Positions 12,582-23,718 of a stretch of DNA of 64,000 bases are shown here, piece after piece. A program made the translations under genes and the position numbers. Numbering within the stretch: position 1 is the first letter of the stretch; every line of letters begins with the position of its first letter. The notes beneath the pieces were generated by a model. That model had not been told where the DNA came from. It made no database searches and saw only the letters and a program-made list of their open reading frames with translations. This stretch comes from Gigaspora margarita. Taxonomy: Eukaryota > Glomeromycota > Glomeromycetes > Diversisporales > Gigasporaceae. The stretch spans positions 568,944 through 632,943 of the forward strand of contig WTPW01000083.1 in NCBI GenBank assembly GCA_009809945.1. Direction: 5' to 3'.

Positions 12582-14175
12582 CAGTGTTGTCACCGGACAT
12601 AAGTCCGAGTTATTTTGGGCAGACTGGACATTTTCGGACATTGTCCGAAGTCCGTGTCTGAATTATGTCCGGTAAATTGATTGTCACCGGACATTGTCCG
12701 TACAATAATTGTCAGACACGGACATATGGCGGACACGGACATTGTCCGATATCCGAAGTTTTTTATGTAGTGTGACCATCAGTTGGGAGAGCAATGATGG
12801 ATATTGGTCCAATTTAGCTCCGATGATTCACTTAGGTTTAAATTTATAACAATAGTACACGGGTTTATGATGTCACGAGAATATATTAATTTTGATCATT
12901 TAACTTGATCAATCTACGTGATTGATTTAAATAAGATGTATATAATGTAATTTATTAAGCATCGGGGGAGGGTAATTTATTATAATAATATTAATAAAGA
13001 CGACACTAAAATAATATTTTAAATTATTAAGCGCCCCAGCCTTTTCGTAATTCCTTGTACCTCGAGGCGTGAAGCATTCGTGCTCTCGGACCACAAGCAT
13101 TAATGTTTCCAAAATAAATAAAGCCTCCCTATGTCATCCCTACAAGCCAAGAGTACTATAACTCATGGCGAACCAACACCAAGGGCCAACAATTACTAGT
13201 TTATATGGACAACAATAACCTGTCCCTCCTCCCATTGGATACAAACAACAAATTTTACCTCCAAGCCTCCGCCACAACCTTGTTATTCCATATGGCTGGA
13301 TCGATGGTGTTACCAAATTGTGTATTAAGTCACGGATGAAACGACGTAGAGAAACTCACCATCAAACAAATCGCCGCAAAAAACTCGCCATGAAACGATG
13401 TAGAAAAATTATAAGAGGGCATTAATACATTAATACTACTAGAAAAAAGTTCTAGTGTCCAGTTAAACGAAATCGAAACCTCTACTTACCAACAAGCAAT
13501 AACAACAATCACTCTTAATTACTGGTCAGTTATTCCGTTCTAACTTATTTAAACGCAGTTTTTTTCCAACCACAATCTTCACAACTCACCGGCAGTCCCT
13601 TATAAGTCCCTTTCTCCTTCGGTTTAATTTCTCCAAGGGATACACCCAACACCTCTAGCATTGCGGACACAACCACAGATTAACTTTCTGTTTCGCTAAC
13701 TCGCAGTTCTGCCAGCAGCACCAACGCGACAACTCCTGTGAACGACGGTTCCTGCAAACAATGACACCTGCTGTGAACGACAATTCCTGCAAAATACCTA
13801 ACACTATAAAAAAAATTAATTAGTACTTGATAAAAAAAAAAAACTGCAAAAAATACTTATCTTAAATGCCGATCTGTGTAACTGGTGATATCGTGATTTT
13901 TCTTTCTTTTTTTATTATTATTATTACTGTAATTACTGTAATAATGATAATAAAAATTTTGTATGTAGCATTGTTTTATCTATATAGTAGTTGATGACGC
14001 CATTCATAAATAGTGTGTTTAAAAAGCAAAAATCGACAATTCGGAAGTTTAATTCAAATGAAAACTCAATATAATTGTCCGAATTGTCCGCCGGACATGA
14101 CTGGTCTTGTCCGGTCCGAGTCCGAGTCCGGTCCGGTCCAGTCCAAGTCCGGGTCCAGTCCGAGTGACAACACTA
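12582..14175. mobile_element. hAT-like element with exact 8-bp target duplication
   Basis: Ends CAGTGTTGTCAC and GTGACAACACTA are inverted copies beginning YAGTG, as in hAT elements. They are flanked by the exact direct repeat GATATAGG (12574-12581 and 14176-14183). Both ends carry many copies of GTCCG/CGGAC, which may be transposase-binding subterminal repeats. The 1.6-kb interior (13000-13800) is GC-richer than the window but has no transposase ORF. Confidence 0.85.
13090..13800. other. GC-richer core of the hAT-like element, possible captured gene fragment
   Basis: This 700-bp interior has a base composition closer to coding DNA and little A/T homopolymer. In no frame does an ORF stay open beyond about 80 codons. 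A short direct duplication ('ctgtgaacgac') occurs at about 13736 and 13771. It may be a decayed captured fragment, or simply old element sequence. I cannot name a source gene. Confidence 0.3.
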
Positions 14176-14204
14176 GATATAGGTATACAAAAGGTATAAA
14201 AATA

Positions 14205-16903
14205 TATAAGGTAGCTGCACAACACAGTTGCACTAAAACCAGGAACATAAATAATGATTCTGTAATAACTTTTACTGTATTTTGCAAAATGATACAAGAG
14301 GTATAATTTCAAATCTTGCCTAGATTAAGCTTAATTAAGGAATAATTTTAAATAATGTTATGAGCAGAGCATTATTATACAACAACATGATAATCATATG
14401 TAGTAATTGAATTAATTCGAAAAAAGCAAATAAATTTTTACATACAGTATGTTGTTACCAAATAAAAGAGCATTATATTTAGAAGTAGTAAAAGGTTATG
14501 ACTGGTTATGAATGGTCATAACCATGACCGATACTAGTCAAAAGCTTCTAATTTTCAGTTAGAATTTGAGCAATAATAAAACTATTACATTTTTAATATT
14601 TGTATATGATTCAGATAATATTTGTGCATGATTTATCCAATTATTGATAATGAGTAAAAAAATTCTAGCTATTGTATCGATTTTGTCATGGGTTCTTAAA
14701 TATAACCAAAAATCAGGCTGAACAGTGATGCAAATGCTTTTTTCGAACATGCATACAATGTTGAATACTGATTGAACACCACTAATCATAGAAACATTCG
14801 GTCAATACAACAATAAGCAGCATCAAAGGGAAGTGCAATTAACCTTAAGGTTCAAGTATGACTTCCAGGTGGATTAGTGGTAACAAAAATGATCCACAGT
14901 CCAGTGATTTTCTGCAAACTGCATCTAAGAAAACCCAGATTATCAATCACATGATCATTAAATTTTTATGTAAATAATCTATGGAGCTCTAAATTGCTTG
15001 AAAATCACAGGACCGAGGATGTTTCTGCCACTAATCCAACTTATAACTTCCTATTAACTTTGTATTTAGCAATTATGAGATAATTGTTAATCTCTAAGTG
15101 CTACATACACAGAATCAAGATTTTGATTGCGTTCTTGTTAAGAATGTAGATTATTGCACCTTTTTGCAAAACGAATACAAAATTAGAGCATCTAATTAGA
15201 ATTAGATTTTGTGGATGAATGCAAAATTCGAATATTTCTATATTGCCACAAAATGACAAGTTCTTGTATAGATGAAGTTTAGGTACAAATGCTGATTTTT
15301 AGTACTAAATTTGTTTGCTGTAATGTGTTTCTATACATGAATCCAGCAACTGAACAGTTAGAAATGTTATTATAGCTAAAATATAAAAGCGATTATAATA
15401 TAAGAATCATTATACTGTAATGAATAATTTTTTCCCTTGTCTCTCACTTTCACATTGGTAAAATTCATAAAGTTGTTCATAATTGTATCACCATAGCCAT
15501 GTTAATCTTACCTTTCTAGTATTAGGCATTATTATGTATTCTTAGTGGTTTAATTATATAGATATTACTCAAAAAATGTAAAATGTAGTAGTAACGGTAT
15601 AAAAACATAGTAGTAACGGTGTAAAAACATAGTAGTAGTGGTGTAGTTGTAGTTGTTGGAGTGTAAACTTATTTGAGATTTAGAATATATATAAATGGTT
15701 GGTCCGACCCTTTGTTCATCATCTTGCATCTCTCCTTAAATTAAGAAAATATAAATATACAGTCTTTTTAAAATAAATAGCTAATAAATTATTAATATCC
15801 ATGTCTTATCCTAATTCATGTGACCTTTCTAAAGTAAACTATCAGAGTTAACTCAGCATGAGAGTACCAAGCTTTTCCATACGATAATTAAAATATGCAT
15901 ACGAGGTATTAGCTTGCTATATCTCAGTTGGAATTTACAGCTTCATAACCAGATTTGACTGGATTGCTACAGGTATCCTGGCTTAGCCATATTTGATCAG
16001 ATGATATTCGTAAATTATTAGGTGTCCAATCAGATTCCAGATTTTGCTGACGAATGCAAAACTCGAACTGAACCATCCACTTCGTACTTTGTACTATGTT
16101 CCTAGTATGTTATATTGTATATATTGAGTTTATAATCAAATTAACATTAATAATCAATATCAATATGTATTTTTTCTAAAAATCAAAATAGCAAATGTTA
16201 TCAAATTTTAAACAATGTTACAAGATGCAACAAAATCATCAATCGAATCCAATTTCTTAATGTTATCGTTAATTCAAATAATAATGATAGTGATATTTTA
16301 ATACTTGTTTATTATGTTGGCAATAATCTTTGATTTATTATAAATTATCTATTAAACCTGCAATATTTTTAAAGAAATAATGCAACAAAATTATTAATGA
16401 AATAAACCCAAATAAATATATTGAACATGAATAAAATAAAATTGATTTCAAGTAATGGCATGCACAATATAGTAAACAATATTGAAGTTATAGAAAAAGG
16501 TTTATTAATCCATGAACTTAGAAAGACCACAATCAAAGGCCAGCGGTGATTTTTATTGAAATACAGTAGCAGAAATGTGCTAGAGAAGCAAGCAACTGAC
16601 TGAGTTGGCCAGAACAGCAAAGACATCCTGAGAAAAAGCAATCATAATTGCACTGGGAGCGCTATAGAATTATTGTAGCCAGTAGGTCCATTCCCACCTG
16701 CTGATGCCAAAGCAAGCTGGCTGTGAGTGAAGAATGCAAGCGAAGAAATGCAAGTGAGAAAATGATAGAATTACATGTCTTCATCTCGGATGGGTTGGGT
16801 GGGCTATGCGAATTTTCTGTTCAAGCACTTGCAAACGTTGATTTGTCATATCTAACTTTTATACATACTTGCTATTTCCATTGTAGCGCCTTATCTTTGA
16901 TCT
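14205..16903. other. Long stretch without recognisable gene
   Basis: It starts with 'aaggtagctgcacaacac', a repeat end also seen at 49018 and inverted at 7420 and 59975. A 22-23-bp tandem repeat lies at 15585-15640. Short ORFs of up to 90 codons exist on both strands (for example 16369-16641 minus), but none shows family motifs, splice partners or codon bias. I annotate none as a gene. Confidence 0.5.
15585..15640 (+). repeat. Short tandem repeat, about 3 units of 22-23 bp
   Basis: 'acatagtagtaacggtgtaa' is repeated with variants, followed by GTAGT-rich sequence. A TATA-like 'atatatataaatgg' lies downstream near 15685, but no transcript unit is evident. Confidence 0.55.
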
Positions 16904-18624
16904 TCCTTGCGTAGAGATGGGTAAAATGCACATTTTATAATAAACTGCGCATGAATGTGCATTAATGCGCATGATAAAAAATTTTTTTAATTTTTATCTT
17001 TATTATTGAAAATATATCTAAATAAAGATACTATATATTGATTATTAATCAGATTTTGCCTATATATATATATATATTTTTACAAATTTGCTAATTGTTT
17101 ATTGCTATCTTATATAATTTGACACCTGACCCGTGACTCTGCCACGTGAGCTTTGTATAAAATTTTAGAATCTTAGTTAAAATCTGTAAAATCGCATTAG
17201 AACACGCAAAGTTGATTTTTCGTTTTGCATTACCTGCTGTCCCACTTTTTCAATTTTTTTTCAATTTTTTTTTTTTTAGTTTCCAATTGTGCCAATTGTT
17301 CAATTTTTGACACTTATTTTTTCCTGCTATTTTTCCGATAGGGACTTTAATTTCCCATAATTGTACAATAGGACTAACAGGAAAGATATGAATGCCGGCC
17401 CAATTTTTTGATTCCTTGTTGTGCAAAATGAAAATTTAACCTCGTATAACCTTAAATGTGAACATTATTCTATTTGCAGAAAAAGAAGAAAAAATCAGCC
17501 ATCCGTTCCAAATTTTAAAATCCATAATGCAAAACAAAAAATCAACTTTGCATATAATATTTATAAATATGCTGAGTTGGTTTGCATTGAATCGTCACAA
17601 AAAATTTTGTTACTGAACATAATATTCTATTAACTACAGTATATGGTTAAGATTGAGTTAGTTTGCATTAAAATTATGTTATTATAAAATTCTGCCACAG
17701 AATTCACACTCTATTTCAATATGGTTGAGCCAGTTTTTATTAGAATTATTTTGATTTTTATCATTAGTTTTTATAAAAAATTTTATTACAAAATTTGTTC
17801 GCTATACCAGTAATTGCAATATATAGTGGGTTAGTTTGAATCATTATAAGCTAACTATAAAAAGTTATTACAAAGCTCATTACTCCAATAACAAATAGTA
17901 TGCAGCTTAGTTTTATTAGTGAATGCCAATTTTTAAAATAAGTGTTTGCAAAGAGAATTTTAGCTCATTGAACCTAATTGGTTAATAGATCGACAAAAAC
18001 TATGAGTTACTGAGAAAATTAGTTGATTATCAGATAATCTGGGCGGCAAAAATTCCAACCAAAAATTCTAGAAATCAATCATTAAATATTTGATTGAATG
18101 TAACTTTTTTGATATTCGCTAATGTATTCACTATTTTTTTATTAATCATATGTTTTATCTATAGCGGAGCATTTGTCGTGTTCTTGCACTTGTTCTTGCA
18201 CTTGCACTTATTCTTGAACCTGAGACCATTTTACAAAACGGTTTCAAATTCAGGAATTTTTTAGCCCAAAATAGTTTGTAAATATTAGGCAATTAAACAA
18301 AAAAAGTAAATTTGGAAAATTCACGTTCACAATCTTATGCTGTTTAAGGGCGTTAATAAAGGCATTAAAAAATGATATAATAATTACTCGAATGTTATAA
18401 TTACTCTCCATATAATAGTCATAATCATCTTACGTATTTCTGCTAGTTTTCCTACATTTAGGACACATTTTTCGAATACGACCAATCAAAAATGTTAAAG
18501 TGAACAGGCCCAGAATTGAAGTATATTGATAGATTAGAAGGTTAATTATACTTATTTTATATTTAATTTTTCTATATAAAATTTTGATGGGATAAAATGC
18601 GCATGATTCGGAAACATGCACATC

Positions 18625-19225
18625 GGAGGATCTACGGACAGTTCTTATGGACAGTAAGGACAGTGCAATTCACGTGATATTACTAAAACACCTACTAAAA
18701 CCCTAACCCTAACTGTCCCTAACTAACTATTCACGTGATTTTATCTGTCCCTAAGAATAGGGTGTCCAGGATTATGCGATGCGATATTATGCGCATAATT
18801 TGCTATTTTTCGCATCGCATATGCTTCGCATAAACAAGCAAAAAAAAGCATAAATCACGTGAATAAAAGTTGATTGGTTGTTGGGAATATGTTAACTTCA
18901 TCCGGCAAGCTTTAAATTTGTAATTTAGGTGACAGAGTGATGATAGAATGTAGGTCCCGAAAAGTTCCGATGTAGAAAATGAATGAACTTAAATTACGAG
19001 CATAGTTGGAGCAAAATTTTTGGTGAACGTCCGAAAAAATCCGAAAAACAGAACTAAAAGAATTAATTACATATAATAAAAATCGCATAATCGACCTAAT
19101 TGATCGCATAATTTTAAATTTATTTCGCATCCATCGCATAATCAACCTCAGTTCGGCCGCATAATTTACCTCATCGCATCGCATAATCCTGGACACCCTA
19201 CCTAAGAACTGTCCGTAGATCGTCC
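18625..19225. mobile_element. Middle nested TIR element
   Basis: Once the inner element is removed, the left GATCTACGGACAGTTCTTA is matched by the inverse TAAGAACTGTCCGTAGATC at the right. Further copies of 'ggacag' and 'ctgtcc' lie inside the ends. The core contains 'aaaaccctaaccctaac' (18699-18713), a telomere-like tract. No clean target duplication is visible (left catgcaca, right catgcgca are similar). Confidence 0.7.
18758..19200. mobile_element. Innermost hAT-like MITE (443 bp)
   Basis: Ends TAGGGTGTCCAGGATTATGC and GCATAATCCTGGACACCCTA are perfect inverted copies, flanked by the exact 8-bp repeat CCTAAGAA (18750-18757, 19201-19208). Many 'gcatcgcataat' subterminal repeats are present, resembling those in the element at 38566-39156. 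Confidence 0.88.
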
Positions 19226-19362
19226 GCATGCGCATTAATGTGCATTCATGTGCATGATTGAGGAATCATGCGCACGCATGAAACCCATCTCTATCCTTGC
19301 GCCATTTTCTGATTTTCACATGCTTTTAGCCTTACCTGTAATGGCATTATTGAAGGACGATA

Positions 19363-19749
19363 GTAGCTCACCCACAAAAAATTTTCCAGTCATGTGACTT
19401 TTTGTGGCACAAACCAATCAAAATTTGAGATCAGGTGTAACGTGAAAATCAAAACAATCAAAACAATCGAATAAAGCGAAAGAATTAAAGTAATAAATCG
19501 AGTGGTTAGGGTTTAGGTTAGACGCTTGGTTAGAGTGTTACTGATACCAAAATTTTGCAAGGAATTTTTTTTGTTAATGCGCAGTAGACGATTTCATAGA
19601 CAAACTTCGGAGTTATTAGTGATTTTTTTATGAAAAATCGTAAAAAGCGCAATTTTTACGTTACACCTGATCCTAAAATTCAATTGGTTTGCGCCTAGTT
19701 TGCGCCACAAAAAGTCACATGATCGGAAAATTTTTTGTGGGTGAGCTAC
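19363..19749. mobile_element. MITE with long inverted ends (387 bp)
   Basis: GTAGCTCACCCACAAAAAAT and its inverse bound the element; the arms extend about 45 bp through 'catgtgactttttgtggc'. Inside are the shared 'gatcaggtgtaacgt' and 'acgttacacctgatc' blocks and a telomere-like tract (19503-19520). Target duplication is unclear. Confidence 0.75.
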
Positions 19750-19989
19750 GTAGTTTTTATGGAAGTGACAGGTCATGTGCTTGCTCTTCATTTCGATCAC
19801 ATGATATCCTATCACTTCACAATATATATGCAAATTAAGTAGAAACATGCGAAATATGCGATCACCAGGGGTGTAACATTACCGTAATTTATAAATTTTA
19901 TCGTAAGTTACTGAACCCAGCATTAACTTACCAGATAAATTACTATACTTCCTGAAAATCCCGACTACCATGTTCGTGTTTTGTGTTTA

Positions 19990-20188
19990 GGCGAGACCAA
20001 CTGGATTCTGTGTTCTCAGAGTCCTAGGGCTACGGGAAATTTCGGAAAATTTTATACAGTCACGGAACAATTCGAAAAAATTTTTTTTTTGAAAAATAAT
20101 TTTTTAAAATTTTACTATGTGAACCACCACCCCCCTCTTCCGGAGGGGAGAGGGGGTAATGAAAACACAGAATCTAGTTGGTCTCGCC
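19990..20188. mobile_element. PIF/Harbinger-like MITE (199 bp) with TTA duplication
   Basis: Inverted ends GGCGAGACCAACTGGATTCT and the inverse (agaatctagttggtctcgcc) match over about 27 bp, with TTA at 19987-19989 and 20189-20191. A 3-bp TTA duplication and GG start fit PIF/Harbinger. A G/C-rich hairpin (cccctcttccggaggggaga) sits near the right end. Confidence 0.75.
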
Positions 20189-20370
20189 TTATTGACTGGA
20201 AATGTTCTGATATTACATTATCTTTAATGTCGGTCATTTTATGCGCAGATTATGCTCTATTAATTATGCGAAATTAGCCCGATAAGCAAATATGCTATCG
20301 CATATGTTTCTCAAATTTATGCGCTATCGCAGATATTGCACATGACCAGGTCATAACAGGTCATGTTACT

Positions 20371-20412
20371 AAGTTCAATTAGTGAAGTCATATGACTTCA
20401 TTAATTGAACTT
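20371..20412. repeat. 42-bp near-perfect palindrome
   Basis: The halves aagttcaattagtgaagtca and tgacttcattaattgaactt mirror each other around CATATG-type centre with one mismatch. It could be a cruciform, a binding site, or a collapsed foldback. It lies about 430 bp beyond the 3' end of the permease gene. Confidence 0.8.
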
Positions 20413-20838
20413 GAGGACCCTTAATGTAGACCCGGGTCTAACAATTTTATCGTAGACCGGGCAGCTTGAAATATGATTGGTCAATTAATACTTAGCATTT
20501 TTAGAAACTTTGAGTGAAAGTATCTCGAAAATAACCAAATAAAAAAAAATTTTTTATGCAATTACTAAAATATTCCCGTTTAGCCTTTGAAAATTTTTAT
20601 TACAATTTATATTTTAATATACAGTTTATTTACGATAAATAATAATTTATTTAAAATACTTTATTTTTAAAATAATCATGATATTATTAAAACAATTCTA
20701 AAGTTATAGAAAAAAAATAATTTAACCATTAAAAAAAAATTATCATACTGTATGATTAACATTACATCACCTGATAATTAAAAAAATTTTTATTAAATAA
20801 AAAATTTTCATAAATCAAGATTGCAAAGACTATATATA

Positions 20839-23464
20839 TTATAAGATATAAGTAAATGAAGGATGTAAATCTCCTAAATGCGCAGCATCATCCGCATTAG
20901 ATCCTTTCAAAAATCTTTTAGGGTCTTCAAGCTTATATTTATTCATTCTTTTTAAATAACAATATTGAAAAATAGATAAAACTATGCCGATAATTAGAAG
21001 TGATAGCGTAACAGTATGACCAAATATATAAGCTGGAGCATCGCTATCTTTATATATTTGTGCACTTAATACTCCACCCAAGTTACTCCCGCCAACCACT
21101 ATTGCGAAACCTACGGCACGTTTAGTTTCACCTGCAATGTTATCTGCCGCCCTTTTTGTTACATTATTTAAATACGAAATTTTTTGTTAATTTTTTAGAT
21201 AGATGTTAATTAATATAAAACGCAACTTAAAATGGTTAAGAATGAATAATATATATTAGAGACATTACCATGCAATAACTAAGGGACAGGATACAAACAT
21301 ACCCAATCCAATGACACAAATACCAGTGTATTTCACTAAAATACAAAATATTATTATAATACAAAATATTTTTTCAGATTAAATTTATAAATAAAACTTA
21401 CAAGCAATACTAGTACCATGTACAATGAGGAATGAGTATCCAATAATTGATATTAATAAACTAAATATTAAATATGGACTACGAATTCTGTGATTATCAG
21501 ATAATTTCGATATGATAATAGATGAAATACATCCAATAATAAATGGAGGAGTGGAAAGAAGTTGGGAAATAACTAATAAAAAAAATAGTAGATAAATAAT
21601 TTATTAGTTGGTTTATGATATAAAACTAGATGAAAATAAATGTTGTTAAATGAACATTACCACCATCAAATCCCATACCATTCACGATAGATGGAATGAA
21701 AAACGAGAAAGAGTATAAAGTAGCAAGCACACAGAAATTGATAAACATAAATACGTAGACTTTCTAAATAATAATATAAATTAAATGAGATAATTAATAT
21801 AACCCGTAAAAAATTGGTCTACCAAGTCAGTTTCTGATATATAATATATGTTACGGCTGATGCTGAAGTTGGCTGATGCTGAAGCTTAGGGGTCTCGATT
21901 GGAAACTATAATCCCTGCTAAAATCCACATATACTCTATAAATATAAAATCTACACCCAAACCCTAACCTAACCCTATAAGACAAAAGCGAAAAAAACAT
22001 CCAAAAAAATTTTTTAACTTTTATATCAAAATAGGTCAAAGCTTCAGCATCAGCCAACTTCAGCATCAGCCGTGATATCTAATAATTTATAATGTTTTCA
22101 AATCCGATACCACTCAATTCTGATACCAATCCTGTCCACCATGCATATCGGTTTTGGGAGGTTCGACAGTAGATTAATATAAAAATTTTTTTTATAAACA
22201 TTACCAAATCTTTAAAAGCCAAGGTAATCTGATGTTTATCAAAATGAGTTGCGTAGGCATGCCCTGTATCATTTCGTAATCTGTCAACGGCTAGCTTTTG
22301 TTCGTAATCTGTAAGCCAAATAGTGATTTCTGGATAATCCGAGATTAAAAAGTAACAGCAAAATGCAATTATAACTGTAATCGCTCCTTCAACAAGAAAT
22401 AACTGGGATAAAAAGAAATGGTGCAATAACAAAAGAAAAAATAAGAGAAATATTATAAAATAAACAAGACACACACACACATATATATATGAATATTTAC
22501 CCATTGCCAACTATTAAAGCCAAATTTACCATTCAAACTTGAGATCGAAAATGCAATAAGACCATTAAATGCACCAGACATTATGACTCCAGCATTAAAA
22601 AAGCTAATTCGATAACTTCGTTCAGATCTCTTATACCATTTGGTAAGATAAAATATTACACCAGAATAAAGACCAGTTTGAAAAGTACCCAATAAAAATC
22701 GTGTAGCCATCAATTGAGAATAATTTTTTACCTTTGAAAAATAATTCATAATAAATTAAAATAGATTATTAACCACATAGATCACAAATTACTACATATA
22801 TTTATGTATCTTTAACACTTACGAATGCCATGGCTATCACTATGGAACCCCATGAGATCATGCGCGTTGAAACTATAAAAAGAAATTAAACAATGAGGAT
22901 AAAATACAACTTTACTAATAATTATATAAATGAATATAAATAACTGACTCCAAACTGAAGGTTTGATCTTGATTGCAATAATATTAGTTGGCACTTCAAA
23001 TAATATATAACCTCTACAAAGTAAAGGAATAAAGATCAAATTGTGAAATGAAAGGCAGCTAATTTATAAATAATAGAAAAAAGCTTACAAAAAGAATATA
23101 GATAAAGCCCAATTATATTCATTACCAACTAAATTGAGATCATGTTCCAAATGGGCTAATTTTGCGTTTCCAATATTGACTCTAAAGTAATAAACAAAAG
23201 ATATGAAAAATTTGATAGGATTTGTTTACAAAGTATTTAAAATACATACCTATCCAGGAAGCTGAGGATATTAAGAACAATAATTAAAGGAATGATTCTT
23301 AGATCAATCTTTTTTATTAATTTTTTTTCTTTGGCATCTGTAATAACTTCTGGATTGGTTATGAGTTCGGTTTTCTTTTTTTCTTCGGTATTTATAGTAA
23401 CTTCATTTTGCATGTTTATGATTTCATCTTTCTTTTCAGAACCATCGATTGAATGTGTAGACAT
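20839..23464 (-). CDS. MFS permease, anion:cation symporter (ACS) family, ten exons
   Basis: Minus-strand exons: 23464-23250, 23181-23089, 23013-22949, 22872-22823, 22731-22501, 22402-22205, 21763-21661, 21572-21402, 21335-21269 and 21151-20839. All introns have GT-AG ends and phases agree, giving 1506 nt (501 residues plus stop), the usual length for this family. The product should be a 12-helix plasma-membrane or organellar permease. A charged N-terminal tail (about 50 residues) precedes IDLRIIPLIIV and the hallmark LSFLDRVNIGNAK, followed by GYILFEVPTN, ATRFLLG, KWY in the helix 4-5 region, a central loop with ITIWLTDYE, and AGETKRAV before the last helices. Relatives carry nicotinate, allantoate, pantothenate or similar anions, but the substrate here cannot be read from sequence. 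Intron 6 (441 bp) is long because it holds a MITE. Conserved reading frame across ten exons argues that it is functional. Confidence 0.93.
21854..22072. mobile_element. MITE (219 bp) inside permease intron 6, family S copy 1
   Basis: The ends consist of a doubled motif: CGGCTGATGCTGAAG then GGCTGATGCTGAAGC at the left, and the inverse at the right, making an inverted repeat of about 34 bp. The core includes 'ctgctaaaatccacata' and 'aaccctaacctaaccct' (telomere-like, 21959-21977). Copy 2 is at 35515-35737. The host intron keeps its GT and AG ends, so splicing can remove the element. Confidence 0.88.
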
Positions 23465-23718
23465 ACTTAATGATATAGAATAAATTTAGGATGAATTTAA
23501 ACTTTGTGTTCGTAATGAACTGATGAGCAAAACATAAGAAGTTCTGTTATAAATACATATTGAATTATGGGCAAAATGGCATTTTTTTTTTCTGTACCAT
23601 GCATGCGCATGTTATGCTGTGTGCATGCTATATATAACACAGTTTAAAAATATACATATTTAATAGTAATAATTTTTGATTCATTGACCTTTTTTGATTA
23701 TTTTACAACGGTATCAAG

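Larger units (their letters stand above)
16912..19293. mobile_element. Outer hAT-like element of a three-level nest (2.4 kb)
   Basis: Ends TAGAGATGGGT and ACCCATCTCTA are inverted and begin YAGNG. The flanks are the exact 8-bp direct repeat TCCTTGCG (16904-16911 and 19294-19301). Subterminal 'gcgcat', 'tgtgcattaatg' and 'atgcgcatga' motifs repeat at both ends. Two further elements are nested inside (18625-19225, itself holding 18758-19200). The remaining 1.7 kb has no transposase-length ORF, so it is non-autonomous. Confidence 0.85.

Noticed and set aside
14013..14312. Overlapping ORFs on both strands
   Set aside because: They lie in the GTCCG subterminal array of the hAT-like element and depend on its repeat.
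19981..20277. 98-codon ORF on the plus strand
   Set aside because: It runs through the PIF/Harbinger-like MITE and its flanks; no motif and no splice partner.
23292..23483. 63-codon ORF on the plus strand
   Set aside because: It is the antisense of permease exon 1.
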